The notes under the pieces: model-generated
Told to the model about the DNA's origin: nothing
Databases searched by the model: none
What the model saw: only the letters and a program-made list of their open reading frames with translations
Assembly (NCBI GenBank): GCA_022605955.1
Contig: JAKCOZ010000003.1
Coordinates: forward strand, 40,884,761-40,948,760
Direction of reading: 5' to 3'
DNA: 64,000 nt
Source of the DNA: Rallus limicola
Lineage: Eukaryota; Chordata; Aves; Gruiformes; Rallidae
Part shown: piece after piece, positions 48,054 through 59,372 of the stretch
How positions within the stretch are numbered: the stretch's first letter is position 1
Layout: every line of letters begins with the position of its first letter
Position numbers and translations under genes: made by a program

Positions 48054-50160
48054 AAGTCTCAGAAGTTACCACAGGGAAAACAGGGAGGCTAGGTGTTTGT
48101 AATTTCACATAATTGATATATAGATTCCAGTAGTAGCTATGTAACTATTACTGCATTACCTATTTTTATTTAACTACATTCCTGTTACTTAGTCAGCTGT
48201 AGCTAACTCTTAGCAAAAGAGTGATGAGAAGTCAGTGTGTGTGGAAGTCATTAAAAAAAAATCTGTCTGACTTCTATGTGCTTGTGGTCTTTGTGGTTCA
48301 GACCTCTAATACTGCGCCTCTTCCATTAATTGTTGTGGTGATCTATGTTTGTTCCCCAGTGAGGCTCTGGATCCCACATAAGTAAGCAATACAGGCCTGT
48401 AAGTGTTCATATGTCTTCTGCTCAGAGTGGGCTGACAACAGCTTTTGAGTTTTGTGGGGAGTTGGGATTTAATTTCTAAAGACTAGGATGGATTTCAGTA
48501 AGGGTGGAATACTGATGCAGTGGGTTTATCTGTGTGTGTTCGAAGACCTGTACCACAACCAGACAGCAGACTTCAAACAGGAGACAGGTAGGGTTTCTTG
48601 GGTGTAAATTCAGTCAGATCAACTATCCTAAGTAACTCTTGTTAAAGTCTGTGATTTTTAGGAGCACCTTGGCAAACAATGTTTCAGACAGGTTGCCCCA
48701 TATGGCAAGTGTCAGTGCCCTGATGGTCTGTCACCATTCCAAATACCAGAATTGTTCTGATCTCATTTCCCCATTAAATCTGCTTTGCTCATTTCAAATG
48801 TCATTACAGCTTTACTGGCTTCACAGTGATTTTTTTTCCCATATCTGTGTTCAGTAGGTCATTGTTTCACATGCTTGAAAATTTTTATGCACTAGAGTAA
48901 ATGTAAAACTTTATGAGTAGTTCATATCCTAGCTGCCCAACAAACAGATACCATTTGTGTTTACAGCTGATGTGGCAGTACATAAAGCCACCATGGTGCA
49001 ATGGGTGCTGTGTATGGGTGCTACAGCTGGAGAGGATACTGTGAATTGGAGAGTATTTTTTCTCTCACTCAACTGTAATGATTGCAGAGATGATGAAACA
49101 GGAAGAGACAGTAAATATCTCAGGTATTTGCATAAAACTACTCAAGTGGGTGAAAACATCCCGTTGTACTGGCTATTCAGTAGGTAATGGTGGATGTCAG
49201 CAAGAAGTCTCTGATGGCATTGAAGTAAGGGAAAAAAAGATCTTATGACATTATTTCTGCAGAGTCCGGATTTTAACTTCTACATGAGTAAGGAGTCATG
49301 TGCAGGTTTGCCCAAATCTTTTTCATGAGTGAAGGACACCTACCGCTCACAAGACAGGCACAGAGGAGTGCCTTAGGCTACCTGTGCTCTGATCCGGGCA
49401 AGGATATTTCAATTTTGCATCGACCCTTGGCACTAAAGATTGTGCAGCTATGTAGTTTGTGGTTCAGTGAGGCTAGCCTGGTGCTGCTTAGCAGCTCATA
49501 GTTCTGCAGAGGGCTTGTGAGAGGGAATCTGGGGAAGTCTTTACAATAGAGTTGTAACATAGTAACATAGGCAGGTTTACAAGGTTAATTTTCATTTGAG
49601 GATTGCTGTTGTTATGTGGGGTTTGTTCTGAGGATCTGTCAGAACGGGTTACGTGGCATTCAAATCACAGCTGGTTTGTTCATCTTTACAAAAATCAGGA
49701 TTGGTGTTAAAATGAAGATGTGATCAACTGAGAAAGATGTTTCACTCTTCAGACAGAGCACATTCAGGCTCTCTACAGTGAGGCAGAGATGTGGCCTTCT
49801 TGAAATGGGAAGAGAGCTGTTCTTTACCATTACTTCCAGTCACAGCTTTCTGTTAGTCTTTGGTAAAGCACAAGTAAGTGAGTAGTACTGTAGCTTTGCC
49901 AGCACCTCCTGTACCCATGTGGTTGTGAAAAGTGTTGGACCCAAGATTTTTTTGCAGCCTTGCATCTCCACAGAGCTTCACAGTTGAGAGCAGGTGGGAG
50001 ATGATGCAGAGTTTAGTCCACACTCCTTTTCTGATTGCCACTCCCCTCAAGTGTGGTTGTTAGCTAGGTTTTTCTGCCAGAGCACCAACAGAAGTCGTTA
50101 TCCAAAGTCCTGGAAGGATCTTTTTTCATGCACTGTTTTACAGATGCCAATCGGTTTTAA

Positions 50161-50173
50161 ACTTGGCAGCCTC

Positions 50174-50213
<40 letters not shown>

Positions 50214-50224
50214 ACTTGGCAGCC
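50161..50224. repeat. T37 run flanked by 11-bp direct repeats
   Basis: ACTTGGCAGCC occurs at 50161-50171 and again at 50214-50224. Between them lie TCTA, 37 consecutive T (50176-50212) and one G. This resembles the footprint of a retrotransposed poly(A) tail (minus strand) with a target duplication but no body. A local tandem duplication with slippage of a T-run is the alternative. Confidence 0.85.
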
Positions 50225-53200
50225 CTAGAACAGTCTGGAGCCGTAGCAAATACTGTTGGTGATTTTTGACTTGATGCAGGTGTGGATGCACTATACAACT
50301 TGCTATCCATCACCCAGCAGTGACATTGGCATCTTTACCCATGCAGAGAAGAGGAGGGAATCTGCCCATGAATTTAAATTTAGATATCCAGTGAAAGGAA
50401 AGGCAGGAAAGATTGAATATCTATTTCTAATTTGAAGACTAGTTTAGACAAGTAGAGGTGTGGGAAACTAATCAGTAACCTGGGTATGACTACTGTTAAT
50501 TCACTCCATTGTCCTCAGGAACTACCACATGCTCTCTGTGACTGGAGTTGGTAGTGCGAGCTTCTGGGGGAGCAATTTCTGAAGGAGGCAGTGTGGCTGA
50601 ACCTGCTGCTCCAGTATCTGTGTGCGCCCTACCAGTGTCATGGTGGGCCCTAATTGTTTCCATTCAGATTCTTCAGAGGAGCAGTTCATGTCACTTGCCT
50701 AGCAGCCAACCTAGGGAAATTTGCTGCCTTTCTGTTATTTTTTCTGTGGTTGTTCAGATGTGACAGAAGGACCAGGAAGGGGAGTAGAAGCCAATCTCAC
50801 CCTTTGTTGGACAAGTATGGGGTGAGGAGGTATATAGATTCCTGGGCACTACTGTTTGCCCTCCTTTAGCACCTGTGGGGTGCTATGGAGAAAGACTTGG
50901 GTGAAGGTGTAGGAGAGTACACAATTTTCTCTGTAAAGCAGTGTAGTAGCTCTTGGAGGTAGGCATTGTTGACATGTTTCTAGTATAGGCAATTCTCATG
51001 TCTTGCTTCCTGGGATGAAGGAAAGAAGTGGAGATGTTGACTGGATTAGCAGGCAAGGGACTGACATGCTGCTTGTTAGCTTGTGCTAGAGAGTGCTTCT
51101 GCTGCTTTTTTTTTTTTTTTTTTTTAAATTGTGCCAGCTGAAATAAAATACATGCTAGAGTCTTATTTCACAGTGCCCAGCGACCTGGAAACTCTGCCTC
51201 CCATTTAAGTGCTAGTAGGCTTTCTTTATCATGGATCACTGAGTGTCGCAAATATACAGGACATTAGCCAACACCTTGTCCCTGTATAACTGTTCCCCAT
51301 GCCACGCTGACTTCCTCATACTTTATTTAGTCTTGAGCCAAGAATTTGGTACCAAAGGGCTTATGTATTGTGTATTTCTGTTGGAGCTAGAGCACTTTTT
51401 GGTTCTTATTGGTGGGATCCTGTGAAAAGGTAATTGTGCTTGTCTGCTGCTGCACCTGCATTATTAATATTAATAATAAATATATGTCATTTAAACATAG
51501 GGTTTTCGTGAACCAAATGCTTTGCCAAGCAGTTTAAACTTCCCCCTATGTCAAAAGGGTATAAATGTTTCATGGGAGGGCACTTGAAAGACAGGAAATG
51601 CTAATGCGAACCTTGTCACCATGCTCCTGTTCTGTGTGCATAATTATTATTTATTAATTATTTGCTTTATGTGAGTCCATAAAAGTTCCTATTAAGAAAA
51701 GCATTCCATTGAGCTAGATTACAGCTAGCTAGAGTTAGTTCCCCTTCTGAAAAGGAACAGGCCAGGAGATTGTGAGATTAGAGAGAATGCTCTACCAAGA
51801 GAGTAGGAGAGCACACCGGGAAGAGAAATTCTCAAGGTGAAGCTGAAAGCTCTACAAGATGCCTATTTCCTCTGTATCTGAGCATGTTGTCAATTGTTTC
51901 AAAAGCAAGACAGGTAATTCCTGCAGTATTTGATTTCTACAATACTGTGCAGCTTCATCCTTGCCAAAATATTTTACCAAACTGAAGAAAAATTTTAGTT
52001 GAGTAGATTATCCTTCTCCTCATTGGGACAATGAGATTCACTGGTTATCTCACTGAACCAGGGCAACTACTGAATCTCCAAGGTTACAGAAATTGTGAGG
52101 GAGCTGATCTTTCAGCAGAAGACACACAACCAGGGTTTTCTGAGGTTTTTCCTTTCCTTTTTCTTTCTCTTTTATTTATTTAATTTTTTTTCCTTTCCCT
52201 TGCTCTAAAATAATAATTTCTGACTAGAGGTGATGCAGTAGAGTAGATACCCTGGACTACTGACCTGGAAAAAGTTGGTAATTACTTTGGGTTGTCTAGC
52301 GTTGCTGTCTTTCTATCCATCTCCAATTACCCTTTTTACTCTCAATAGTACCTAAGCTGTAGATCATATTGATTTGGGTTTAGGACTGCAGCCATGTGAT
52401 TAGATGCCTGTTGGATAAAATCTGTTCCACAGCTTGCATAGAGTACAAGTACAGATGACTTGCTTCTGCTAGCAAAACACTGTTTCTGTTTAGTATCTGT
52501 CCTCTTCTTGACAAAGGCTACCAATGCAGCTTGTGCCTAGCTAAGTTAGTTAATTTAATTATCCTTAGGATAGAAGGTGAGGATAGCTGTCTTATGCAGA
52601 GCTCACAACTCTTACGCAGACTTCCCAGCTTCTACCCAGGAAATATGCTGACTCAAAGCCATGCTGGCTGAAAGCAAAGGTCAGACCCAAAGCTGCAAGG
52701 GTTAACCAGTAAGGTTTGCCCAGCCATGCCTAAGGGTAAGTACCTCAGGAACTGTTACCTGCAAAGAGTAAGGTGCCTTGATAGACAGTCAGTCTTAAAT
52801 GCTTCTGAATCAGTTGTACACTTTCCAGTGTGAAGTCAGAGATCTAAATACATCCTATGACAGAAGTGTGATCATTTACTTCTCCTTCTAGATATGACAG
52901 TGCAGTCTCCTGTGGAGATCTCTCAGTACCTAGAGAGAGCTGAGAAGAGCAGTTAGCTCTTGATGATCATACTCTGGAAGGGATTTCCATGGTGATGGCT
53001 CTCTGCAAGCTCCCTTGTGCTCCAAGGAGAAGCCATGTCTTACACAAAGTTGCTTATAAAATTCAGCAAAAACTAAATATAGTGTTATTTAATCCCATAA
53101 AGGTTTGCTGATAATATCTGAGGAAATGGCTGGTGAAGGAAAACAGAAAGAGAAAAGTTATGTCCTGGAAAGCAGGAAACATAATTAATTTCCCTGAAAA

Positions 53201-54046
53201 TTAGGCTTACCTTTTCAAAAAAATTACAGAGAATGTGAGATGTTCCTACTCCTACTTGGAAGGCCCTCACATAGACACTACAGATGTTAACGGCGTACTG
53301 TCATATAAAGCCTCCATTTCCTAGTTCTTATTCTGAGATTTGAAATCTTTTAATCAGGCAAAGAAAGGGGCAGGATCCTGGGAACATACTCTCCACAGGA
53401 GTGCACAAAGTACTTTGAACCCTTTGCAGCAGGACAGTTGTTTTGATGTCCCCCTGGCCTGAGTGTGGCCATTTTCCTTTTCAGATTTGTTTTTCTTATC
53501 ACCCTGTGTTTATACATGGTCTCCTTGAGCTGTCTTATGCTGGTTTTTTCTACAAAGATGCCATGAACCAGTGCCCTAAGATGCCTCCAGAACAATAACT
53601 TAAGCAGTCCAACATGGGCACAATTTTTGCCGGCTCTGCCAAAGAGACTTTGCACAGATGCTGGTTGGGCCCTCCAAGCACACAGGGTGTCTGCATAATT
53701 GGACACTGCTAAGCCATGGAAGCTGTATTTTCTATTGTACTTTGGGGTTCCTCTCTCCTTCATGCGTTTGTCTTATTCTATCTTTAAGGAAAACTGGTTC
53801 AGCAATGAAAGCAACAATAGCAGACAACATCTCTCACATCAGCTCACCTGTTCTTCTTTTCCCTTGTCCTCCAGAGAAGGGAGTCTCCAAATTTAGTATT
53901 AAACAGAAGGCTTGCAAGCTGAGGGGGTTAATATACCAGAACTCTGAACATTTAGTAGCAAAGCAGAACATTACTTTGTGACAACCTTGTTTAATGCTAT
54001 ACACTTTCAGTGCTTCATATGCTCTTTTATGTCTGCTTCTTTTTAG

Positions 54047-54076
54047 TATTATAATTAATATTTAATTATAATTAAA
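54047..54076. repeat. AT-rich near-perfect palindrome
   Basis: The 30-bp stretch reads TATTATAATTAATATTTAAT and then continues with the inverse of its start. It could form a cruciform or hairpin. It lies in a wider AT-rich region (54040-54125) and may be a chance product of that composition. Confidence 0.6.
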
Positions 54077-54814
54077 TGTGCTACATTATAAATAATTTAA
54101 TACATTATTTATATATTGATGAATATTTTAAACCAGGCTTTCTAGAGGGAAAAGGCTATGGATTAATGTGCGTAGGTGTACAGAAAAACTATACCAGCTT
54201 TTCTGTTCCCTTCCAAAATTTTGAGCCTGTCAGCTGATTTCAGCCAAGTTCATAGAAGGACAGAGGTCTCAAGTAAAGATTGCTTTGCAGTTTCCATAAA
54301 ATGTCAGTCTCAGTTAGATGAAGGCAAGAGACTCAAATTTGAATCACTATCAATAGAAAAATTTTACACTTAGCCCTTGCTTAGGCACTAGAAATGCACT
54401 CAAGAAACTTACCCTCCCTGTACTGCCTTTTCCCAGCCATGGAACGAATTCATGCTTGAAACACTGTGTTACATAGCACCATCAGTGTGGTGGGTGTAAT
54501 TTCCCTAAAAATGCTTCAGATCTTTATTATCCTTCAAGTTCCACTCTTTTGGTGCTATTTGTTCTTGTCTTTTTTTTTTCCAGTAATGTTCTGAACTCTA
54601 GCTTCTTTTAGTAATTCTCATTCTCTTAATCCTAAGTAAAAGTTTCATATCTGACAGCTGATCAATGCGTCATTGAAATCCAGACAAAGGAACACTAGCA
54701 CATTTTCTTTGTTTAGAAAATGAGTGATTAAGACAAGACACCAATTCAGTTAGACATGAAGTATCTATGATAAAAGAACAAACTGAGCATTGTTCCTTCT
54801 TCCACTTCAGAAGC

Positions 54815-55090
54815 TGTCATGGTTTTACCTCCACTGGCAGCTAAGCACCACGTAGCAGCTCACCCACTCCCCTCTGGTGGGGTGGAAGGACAGTCAAAGT
54901 GAGAAAACCCGTGGGTTGATATAAAAGGCAGCTTAATCAGTAAAGCAAAAAACACACACGTAAGCAAAACAAAACAAGGAATTAATTCACCACTTCCCAT
55001 GGGCCAAGAGCTGTTGTGCCGTCTCCAAGAAAGCTGGGCCCCATCACACATGACGGTCTTGAGGGAAGACAAATCTCATCACTTTGAATA
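54815..55090 (-). mobile_element. LTR fragment J, minus strand
   Basis: On the plus strand it begins TGTCATGGTTTTACCTCCAC and continues GGCAGCTAAGCACCACGTAG, which is the outer end shared with LTRs D and F in the same orientation. AACCCGTGGGTTGATA near 54905 lines up with the CCCGTGGGTTGGGATAAGG block of the A-D copies read in inverse. The other half is missing; a CR1 tail follows at 55125. The right limit is approximate. Confidence 0.65.
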
Positions 55091-55124
55091 CCCTGCCCCC
55101 TTCCTTCCTCTTTCCCTCTATAAT

Positions 55125-55211
55125 GTTAGGATAATGGTTGAATTTGATGATATTAAGGGTCTTTTCCAACCTAAATGATTGTACAATTCTATGACTGTAT
55201 GATTCTATGTT
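55125..55211 (+). mobile_element. CR1 LINE 3' tail
   Basis: AGGATAATGGTTGAATTTGA, AAGGGTCTTTTCCAACCTAA and a tail of ATTCTATGACTGTATGATTCTATG match the extreme 3' end of CR1, as at 20.06-20.11 kb. Only about 87 bp are present, a strongly 5'-truncated insertion next to LTR fragment J. Confidence 0.85.
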
Positions 55212-56968
55212 GTTTGTTTGTTTTTTGAGACAGTTTCTAAAACTCTATCTTCCATGATAAATAAGCTTAATGAATGCTAGCAGTTCAGCTCCCAGGCATC
55301 TCTCTAGAGAAATGAAGGTGTACTCAGCTATGGGAGTAAGATATGCATGTGTGTTTTATAAATATTTAAATAGGCGAGCACTTCTTGAGTTTTCTGGAAG
55401 AGCATTTTATTTAAATTACTTTCATAAATTGTTTCTCAGACATTTTTAAAATATTGATATGTTACAATGAATGGTTAATGTTTAACCTTTATCAAACACA
55501 ATAATATATTAACCATCTATGAGTCTGTACTTGTAGAAACTACACCTGCAAACCAAAATTTATTCTCTTTAGCACAACAACAGTCAGGCAAGGCCTGAAA
55601 TCATCATTGCTTGGCTGGGATCATCACTGAAGGAGCTCTGAAGAAACTGAAATTTGACTAAGGCTGATCTGCTACAGGACATGAGACAGGCCCTGCTGAT
55701 AGAACTGTAATGGTGTTTCCAATTTACCTTCTTGCGTCTTAAATTTTTTCTGTATAACAACAGTTCAACATGGAGTGCATTCACTCACAATTTGATCTGA
55801 TCCATTTCTTCTGGAAAATGATATGTGACTGGTATGAGAATAAAGGAAGTGGTGTGTTGTTCTCTGGAGAGCTTCTCTGCTATTCCTCCTTCTCTATGCT
55901 GACAATACAGGACTGCAAAACCAGTGTGGCTCTGTCCCTGTTTTGGTATGGACTCAGCTCTGTTCAAGGGCAACCTGACAATAATAGAAAAAGCTTTTAT
56001 TCCTACTCCAGCCAAGGTACCATTACTGATAAAAGCTCTTTGTAGCTAAATTTTCTTTACTGAAGGATTGATTGCAAGATTTCTGTCTCAGCTTCTGAGG
56101 CAGCAGTTTAAAGTGAAGCACTCCTCAGTATTGGCATTTATGGGTGAATTGGATTAAACTCTTCCTCCTGCACGTTTGTTGGGCAGAGACATCTCAGGAA
56201 AGAGCTGGGAGGAGATGGGGCTGGATTTGTTCAGTGGCAGCTGAACAGATTTGTGTTGTGGTTCAGGGGATTTCCAGGCTCCTCTCCCTGCTCTCAAAAA
56301 TGTCCAAGAGCAACCATGTCTGGAAGGAATTTATGTTTTGTAAAGAGAGTAATTCTTGTAGCAACTTGTACTTTCTAGGGGCCTGAGCCTCCCACTCCTT
56401 GGATGCTGGGGCATTTTCTTAAGATTCTAGATTTAAAGTTTGGAGGATCTCTGGAAGCTGCAGTTAATAGCAATGATGGGTGCACTCAGTTCTGTTTTCA
56501 GCACATGGTCATTGCATCTGCACTCTTATTCTGTGTTACATAAAGGCCTTTGATTTTACTGTGATGCAGAGACACATGATATGGTATAGGGCCAGTATAG
56601 ATAAATAGACTGGGCCAGCTAGTGTTAGGGAAAGCAAGACAGTGACTATGGGAACGATTGTCTGCATAGAGAGATGGTGTGTGCTCTGGCTTCTGAACCT
56701 GCAGCCAAGTATCCTTTTTCTGTGCACTCCTGCTCTGTTGCATGTCAGCCTTGTATTTTTCCTGGTGAGTGTAGTTTTGGCAAGCACTGTTGGTTCAGGA
56801 TCAGAGTCCATCTTGAAGTCTGTGGAGTAAAATCATCAGGAAAGTTTGAGGAGTCCAGTATCTGGCCATGGACTGACAAGATAGAGTAGAGTGTTCTGGG
56901 TTCTTGGAGCATGTAACATTGTACAATGGTATTCTCTATAAAACAAGAGGTGAGCTCTAATGTTGTCA
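55212..56968. other. Non-coding stretch
   Basis: AT-rich sequence with no recognised exon or repeat. Open frames of 70-91 codons occur on both strands over the same bases and show no motif. Confidence 0.35.
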
Positions 56969-58823
56969 TGTCATAGTTTCAGCCTGGCTGGAGGCCAGAT
57001 GTCCACTGAAGTCATTCTATCTCCCCTTTTCAGCTGGACAGGGGAGAAAGTAGATATTGAGAAGCTTAAGAGATGAGATTAGGAGAGGGGAGAGATCATT
57101 CAGCAATTGACGTTACTGGCACAACAGACTCAATATGGAATTAGAAAAAATCTAATTTTTAAAAAAATCTAATTTATTATGCATGCACACACACACACAC
57201 AGTGAAACCCAAGTAGGATAAGAACCAAAACCAAATCTCAAAACACCTCCTCCCCTCACTCCCCCCCCTCCCCCCTGCCTTCTTTTTAGAGTCAACTTTA
57301 TTCATGATTTCTCTCACTTTCTCCCCACCAGGTGTCACGGGGGAGACAGGGAATGGGGATTTTGGTCAGTTCCTCAGAAGTGGTTTTCCTTCTTAGTGGG
57401 GGAGGGGCATTCCTCACACTCTTCCCCTCCTGCACCATGAGGTCCCACCCATGTGGGACAGTCCTCCACAAACTTCTCCAATGTGAGTCCTTTCCCATCA
57501 GGCTTCAGCTCTCTACCAATTGCCACAGAGGGGGTCACTTCTATGGGATGCAAGCTCTCAGGCCCAGACTGCTCCAGCCTGGTCCCCCATGAAGTCAGAT
57601 GTCCCCCAGCAAACCTGCTCCAGCAAGGGCCTCTCTCCTCTCTCTCCTGCCAGAAGCCTGCTTCAACATGAGTCACAGCATCTGCCATATGTTTTCAACT
57701 GCTCCAGAGTGGGGTCCTCCACGGGCTGTAGGTGGGATCTCTGTTCCCTGTCATCTTCCATGGGCTGCAGGGGGACACCTGCTCCACCTGGTCTTTTCCA
57801 AGGGCTGCAGGGGGATCTCTCTCTTCAGTATCTGCAGATTTGGTGTCTACAAAGTTTCTTACATATTTTCACTCCCTTCCTTTTACCTGCTGGAATCAGT
57901 ACAGGCTGGGGGATAACCTGCTGAAGAGGAGCTCTGCGGAGAAGGACCTGGGGGTCCCGGTGGGTGACAGGTTGGCCATGAGCCAGCAGTGTGCCCTGGG
58001 GGCCAAGAGAGCCAATGGGATCCTGGGGTGCATCAGGAGTGTGGCCAGCAGGTCACAGGAGGTGATCCTCCCCCTCTACTCTGCCCTGGTCAGGCCCCAC
58101 CTGGAGTATTGTGTCCAGTTCTGGGCTCCCTGGTACAGAACAGACAGGGATCTCCTGGAGAGTCCAGAGGAGGGCTTCAGGGATGATTAAGGGCCTGGAG
58201 CATCTCACCTATGAGGAAAGGCTGAATGAATTGGGCATGTTCAGCCTGGAGAAAAGAAGACTGAGAGGGGATCTGATTAATGCTTATAAATATCTGAAAT
58301 GTGGGACACGGGGAAATAGCCAACCTCTTTTCAGTGGTCTGTGGAGACAGGACAAGGGGCAATGGCAATTGGAGTATAGGAAGTTCTGCAACAACATGTG
58401 GAAGAACTTTTTGCCAATGAAGGTGGCAGAGCCCTGGGACAGGCTGCCCAGGGGGGTTGTGGAGTCTCCTTCTCTGGAGATATTCCAGACCTGACTCCTG
58501 TCTGTGCAATATGAGCTAGGGAGCCTGCTTTGGCAGGAAGGTTGGACCCAATAATCTCTTGAGGTCCCTTCCAACCCCTATGATTCTATGATTCTCTGCC
58601 TGCAAAAAGCAGCTGCTTGCATTTTTTTTCCCTCTTAAATATGATCCACAGATGTACTACAACTGCTGCTCATTGGCTCAGTCTTGGTTAGCGGCTGGTC
58701 GGTTCTTTGACTGGTGGGTATTTGCTCTGTCAAACCCAGGAGAAGCTTTTAGCAGTTACTTGTAGAAGCTACTACTGAAGCTGCCCCTCCTCCACCAGCA
58801 TCTTTCTATGCAAAACCACAACA
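56969..58823 (+). mobile_element. Solo LTR H, plus strand, split by a CR1 insertion
   Basis: It begins TGTCATAGTTTCAGCCTGGC at 56969 and ends AAAACCACAACA at 58823. The left part (to about 57897) matches LTR G block for block and then runs on through repeated GGGCTGCAGGGGGA segments. The right part resumes at about 58598 with CATTGGCTCAGTCTTGGTTA and GAAGCTACTACTGAAGCTGC, which also occurs in structure K. Without the CR1 the LTR is about 1.15 kb. A CA microsatellite (57185-57201) lies inside. The flanking five bases do not match. Confidence 0.82.
57898..58597 (+). mobile_element. CR1 LINE 3' fragment inserted in LTR H
   Basis: This is the best preserved CR1 in the window. TGCGGAGAAGGACCTGGGGG, ATGAGCCAGCAGTGTGCCCT, ATCCTGGGGTGCATCAGGAG, GTCAGGCCCCACCTGGAGTA, CTCACCTATGAGGAAAGGCT and TTGAGGTCCCTTCCAACCCC lead to a tail of CTATGATTCTATGATTCT. 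The C-terminal coding region is open for long runs but has a two-base deletion near 58160. LTR sequence continues on both sides, so it inserted after H. Confidence 0.92.
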
Positions 58824-59318
58824 AATATACATACAGGAATATTGGTGCTTTAAGCATTTGTGCTACTGCTTGTCTAGCTACCCAGGCCAAGGCTAAAGAT
58901 GTAGGTACCCTTTTAGTGTAGGCACACAGATGTGGCTTTCCCACAGAAGCAGAGGTATTGATGCAAAGGAGATACAGAGGCTGGGGAGAGATGTTATCAG
59001 GATGAAGGCTAGCATTAGCTTGGGAAATGGGATCTGCTGCAATATTTAATAGCAGATGACAGCAAGGACAGTTAATGTCAAGCAATGTGATATGCTATAG
59101 CAACCTTCTGATAAGCACACATTCACATCTCTTCCTCTATGTTTCCAAGCACAGGTCTCTGGATGGAGTGTCAGGATCTGCCCATTTGTTTTCACTTTCA
59201 TTACTGTGGCTTGACTGACAGTGTTCTCAAAAGTGCTGTGTTAGTCTCAGCCTTTTCCTCTTACCACCTTGTAGCTGCAGGACAGTGGTTGATGTCATGT
59301 ACTATACATTTCCTGCTA

Positions 59319-59372
59319 CTATTCCAAGTAGTCTCATATCTATAGCTATTCCAAGTAGTATTGTATCTACAG
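59319..59372. repeat. 27-bp tandem duplication, two units
   Basis: CTATTCCAAGTAGT begins both 59319 and 59346, with the two 27-bp units differing at a few positions. This is a local duplication with no evident function. Confidence 0.8.

Larger units (their letters stand above)
48054..54814. other. 6.8-kb non-coding stretch
   Basis: No exon, LTR or CR1 piece that I can support. It holds a 37-base T-run in direct repeats at 50161-50224, a T-run at about 51105-51125, a pyrimidine tract at about 52140-52205 and an AT palindrome at 54047-54076. A minus-strand frame of 137 codons at 53350-53763 is basic in its middle but lacks motifs. Confidence 0.4.

Noticed and set aside
53350..53763. Minus-strand open frame of 137 codons with a basic middle part
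   Set aside because: Length is within chance for 64 kb and six frames, the plus strand is also partly open, and I see no motif, splice context or poly(A) trace of a retrogene.
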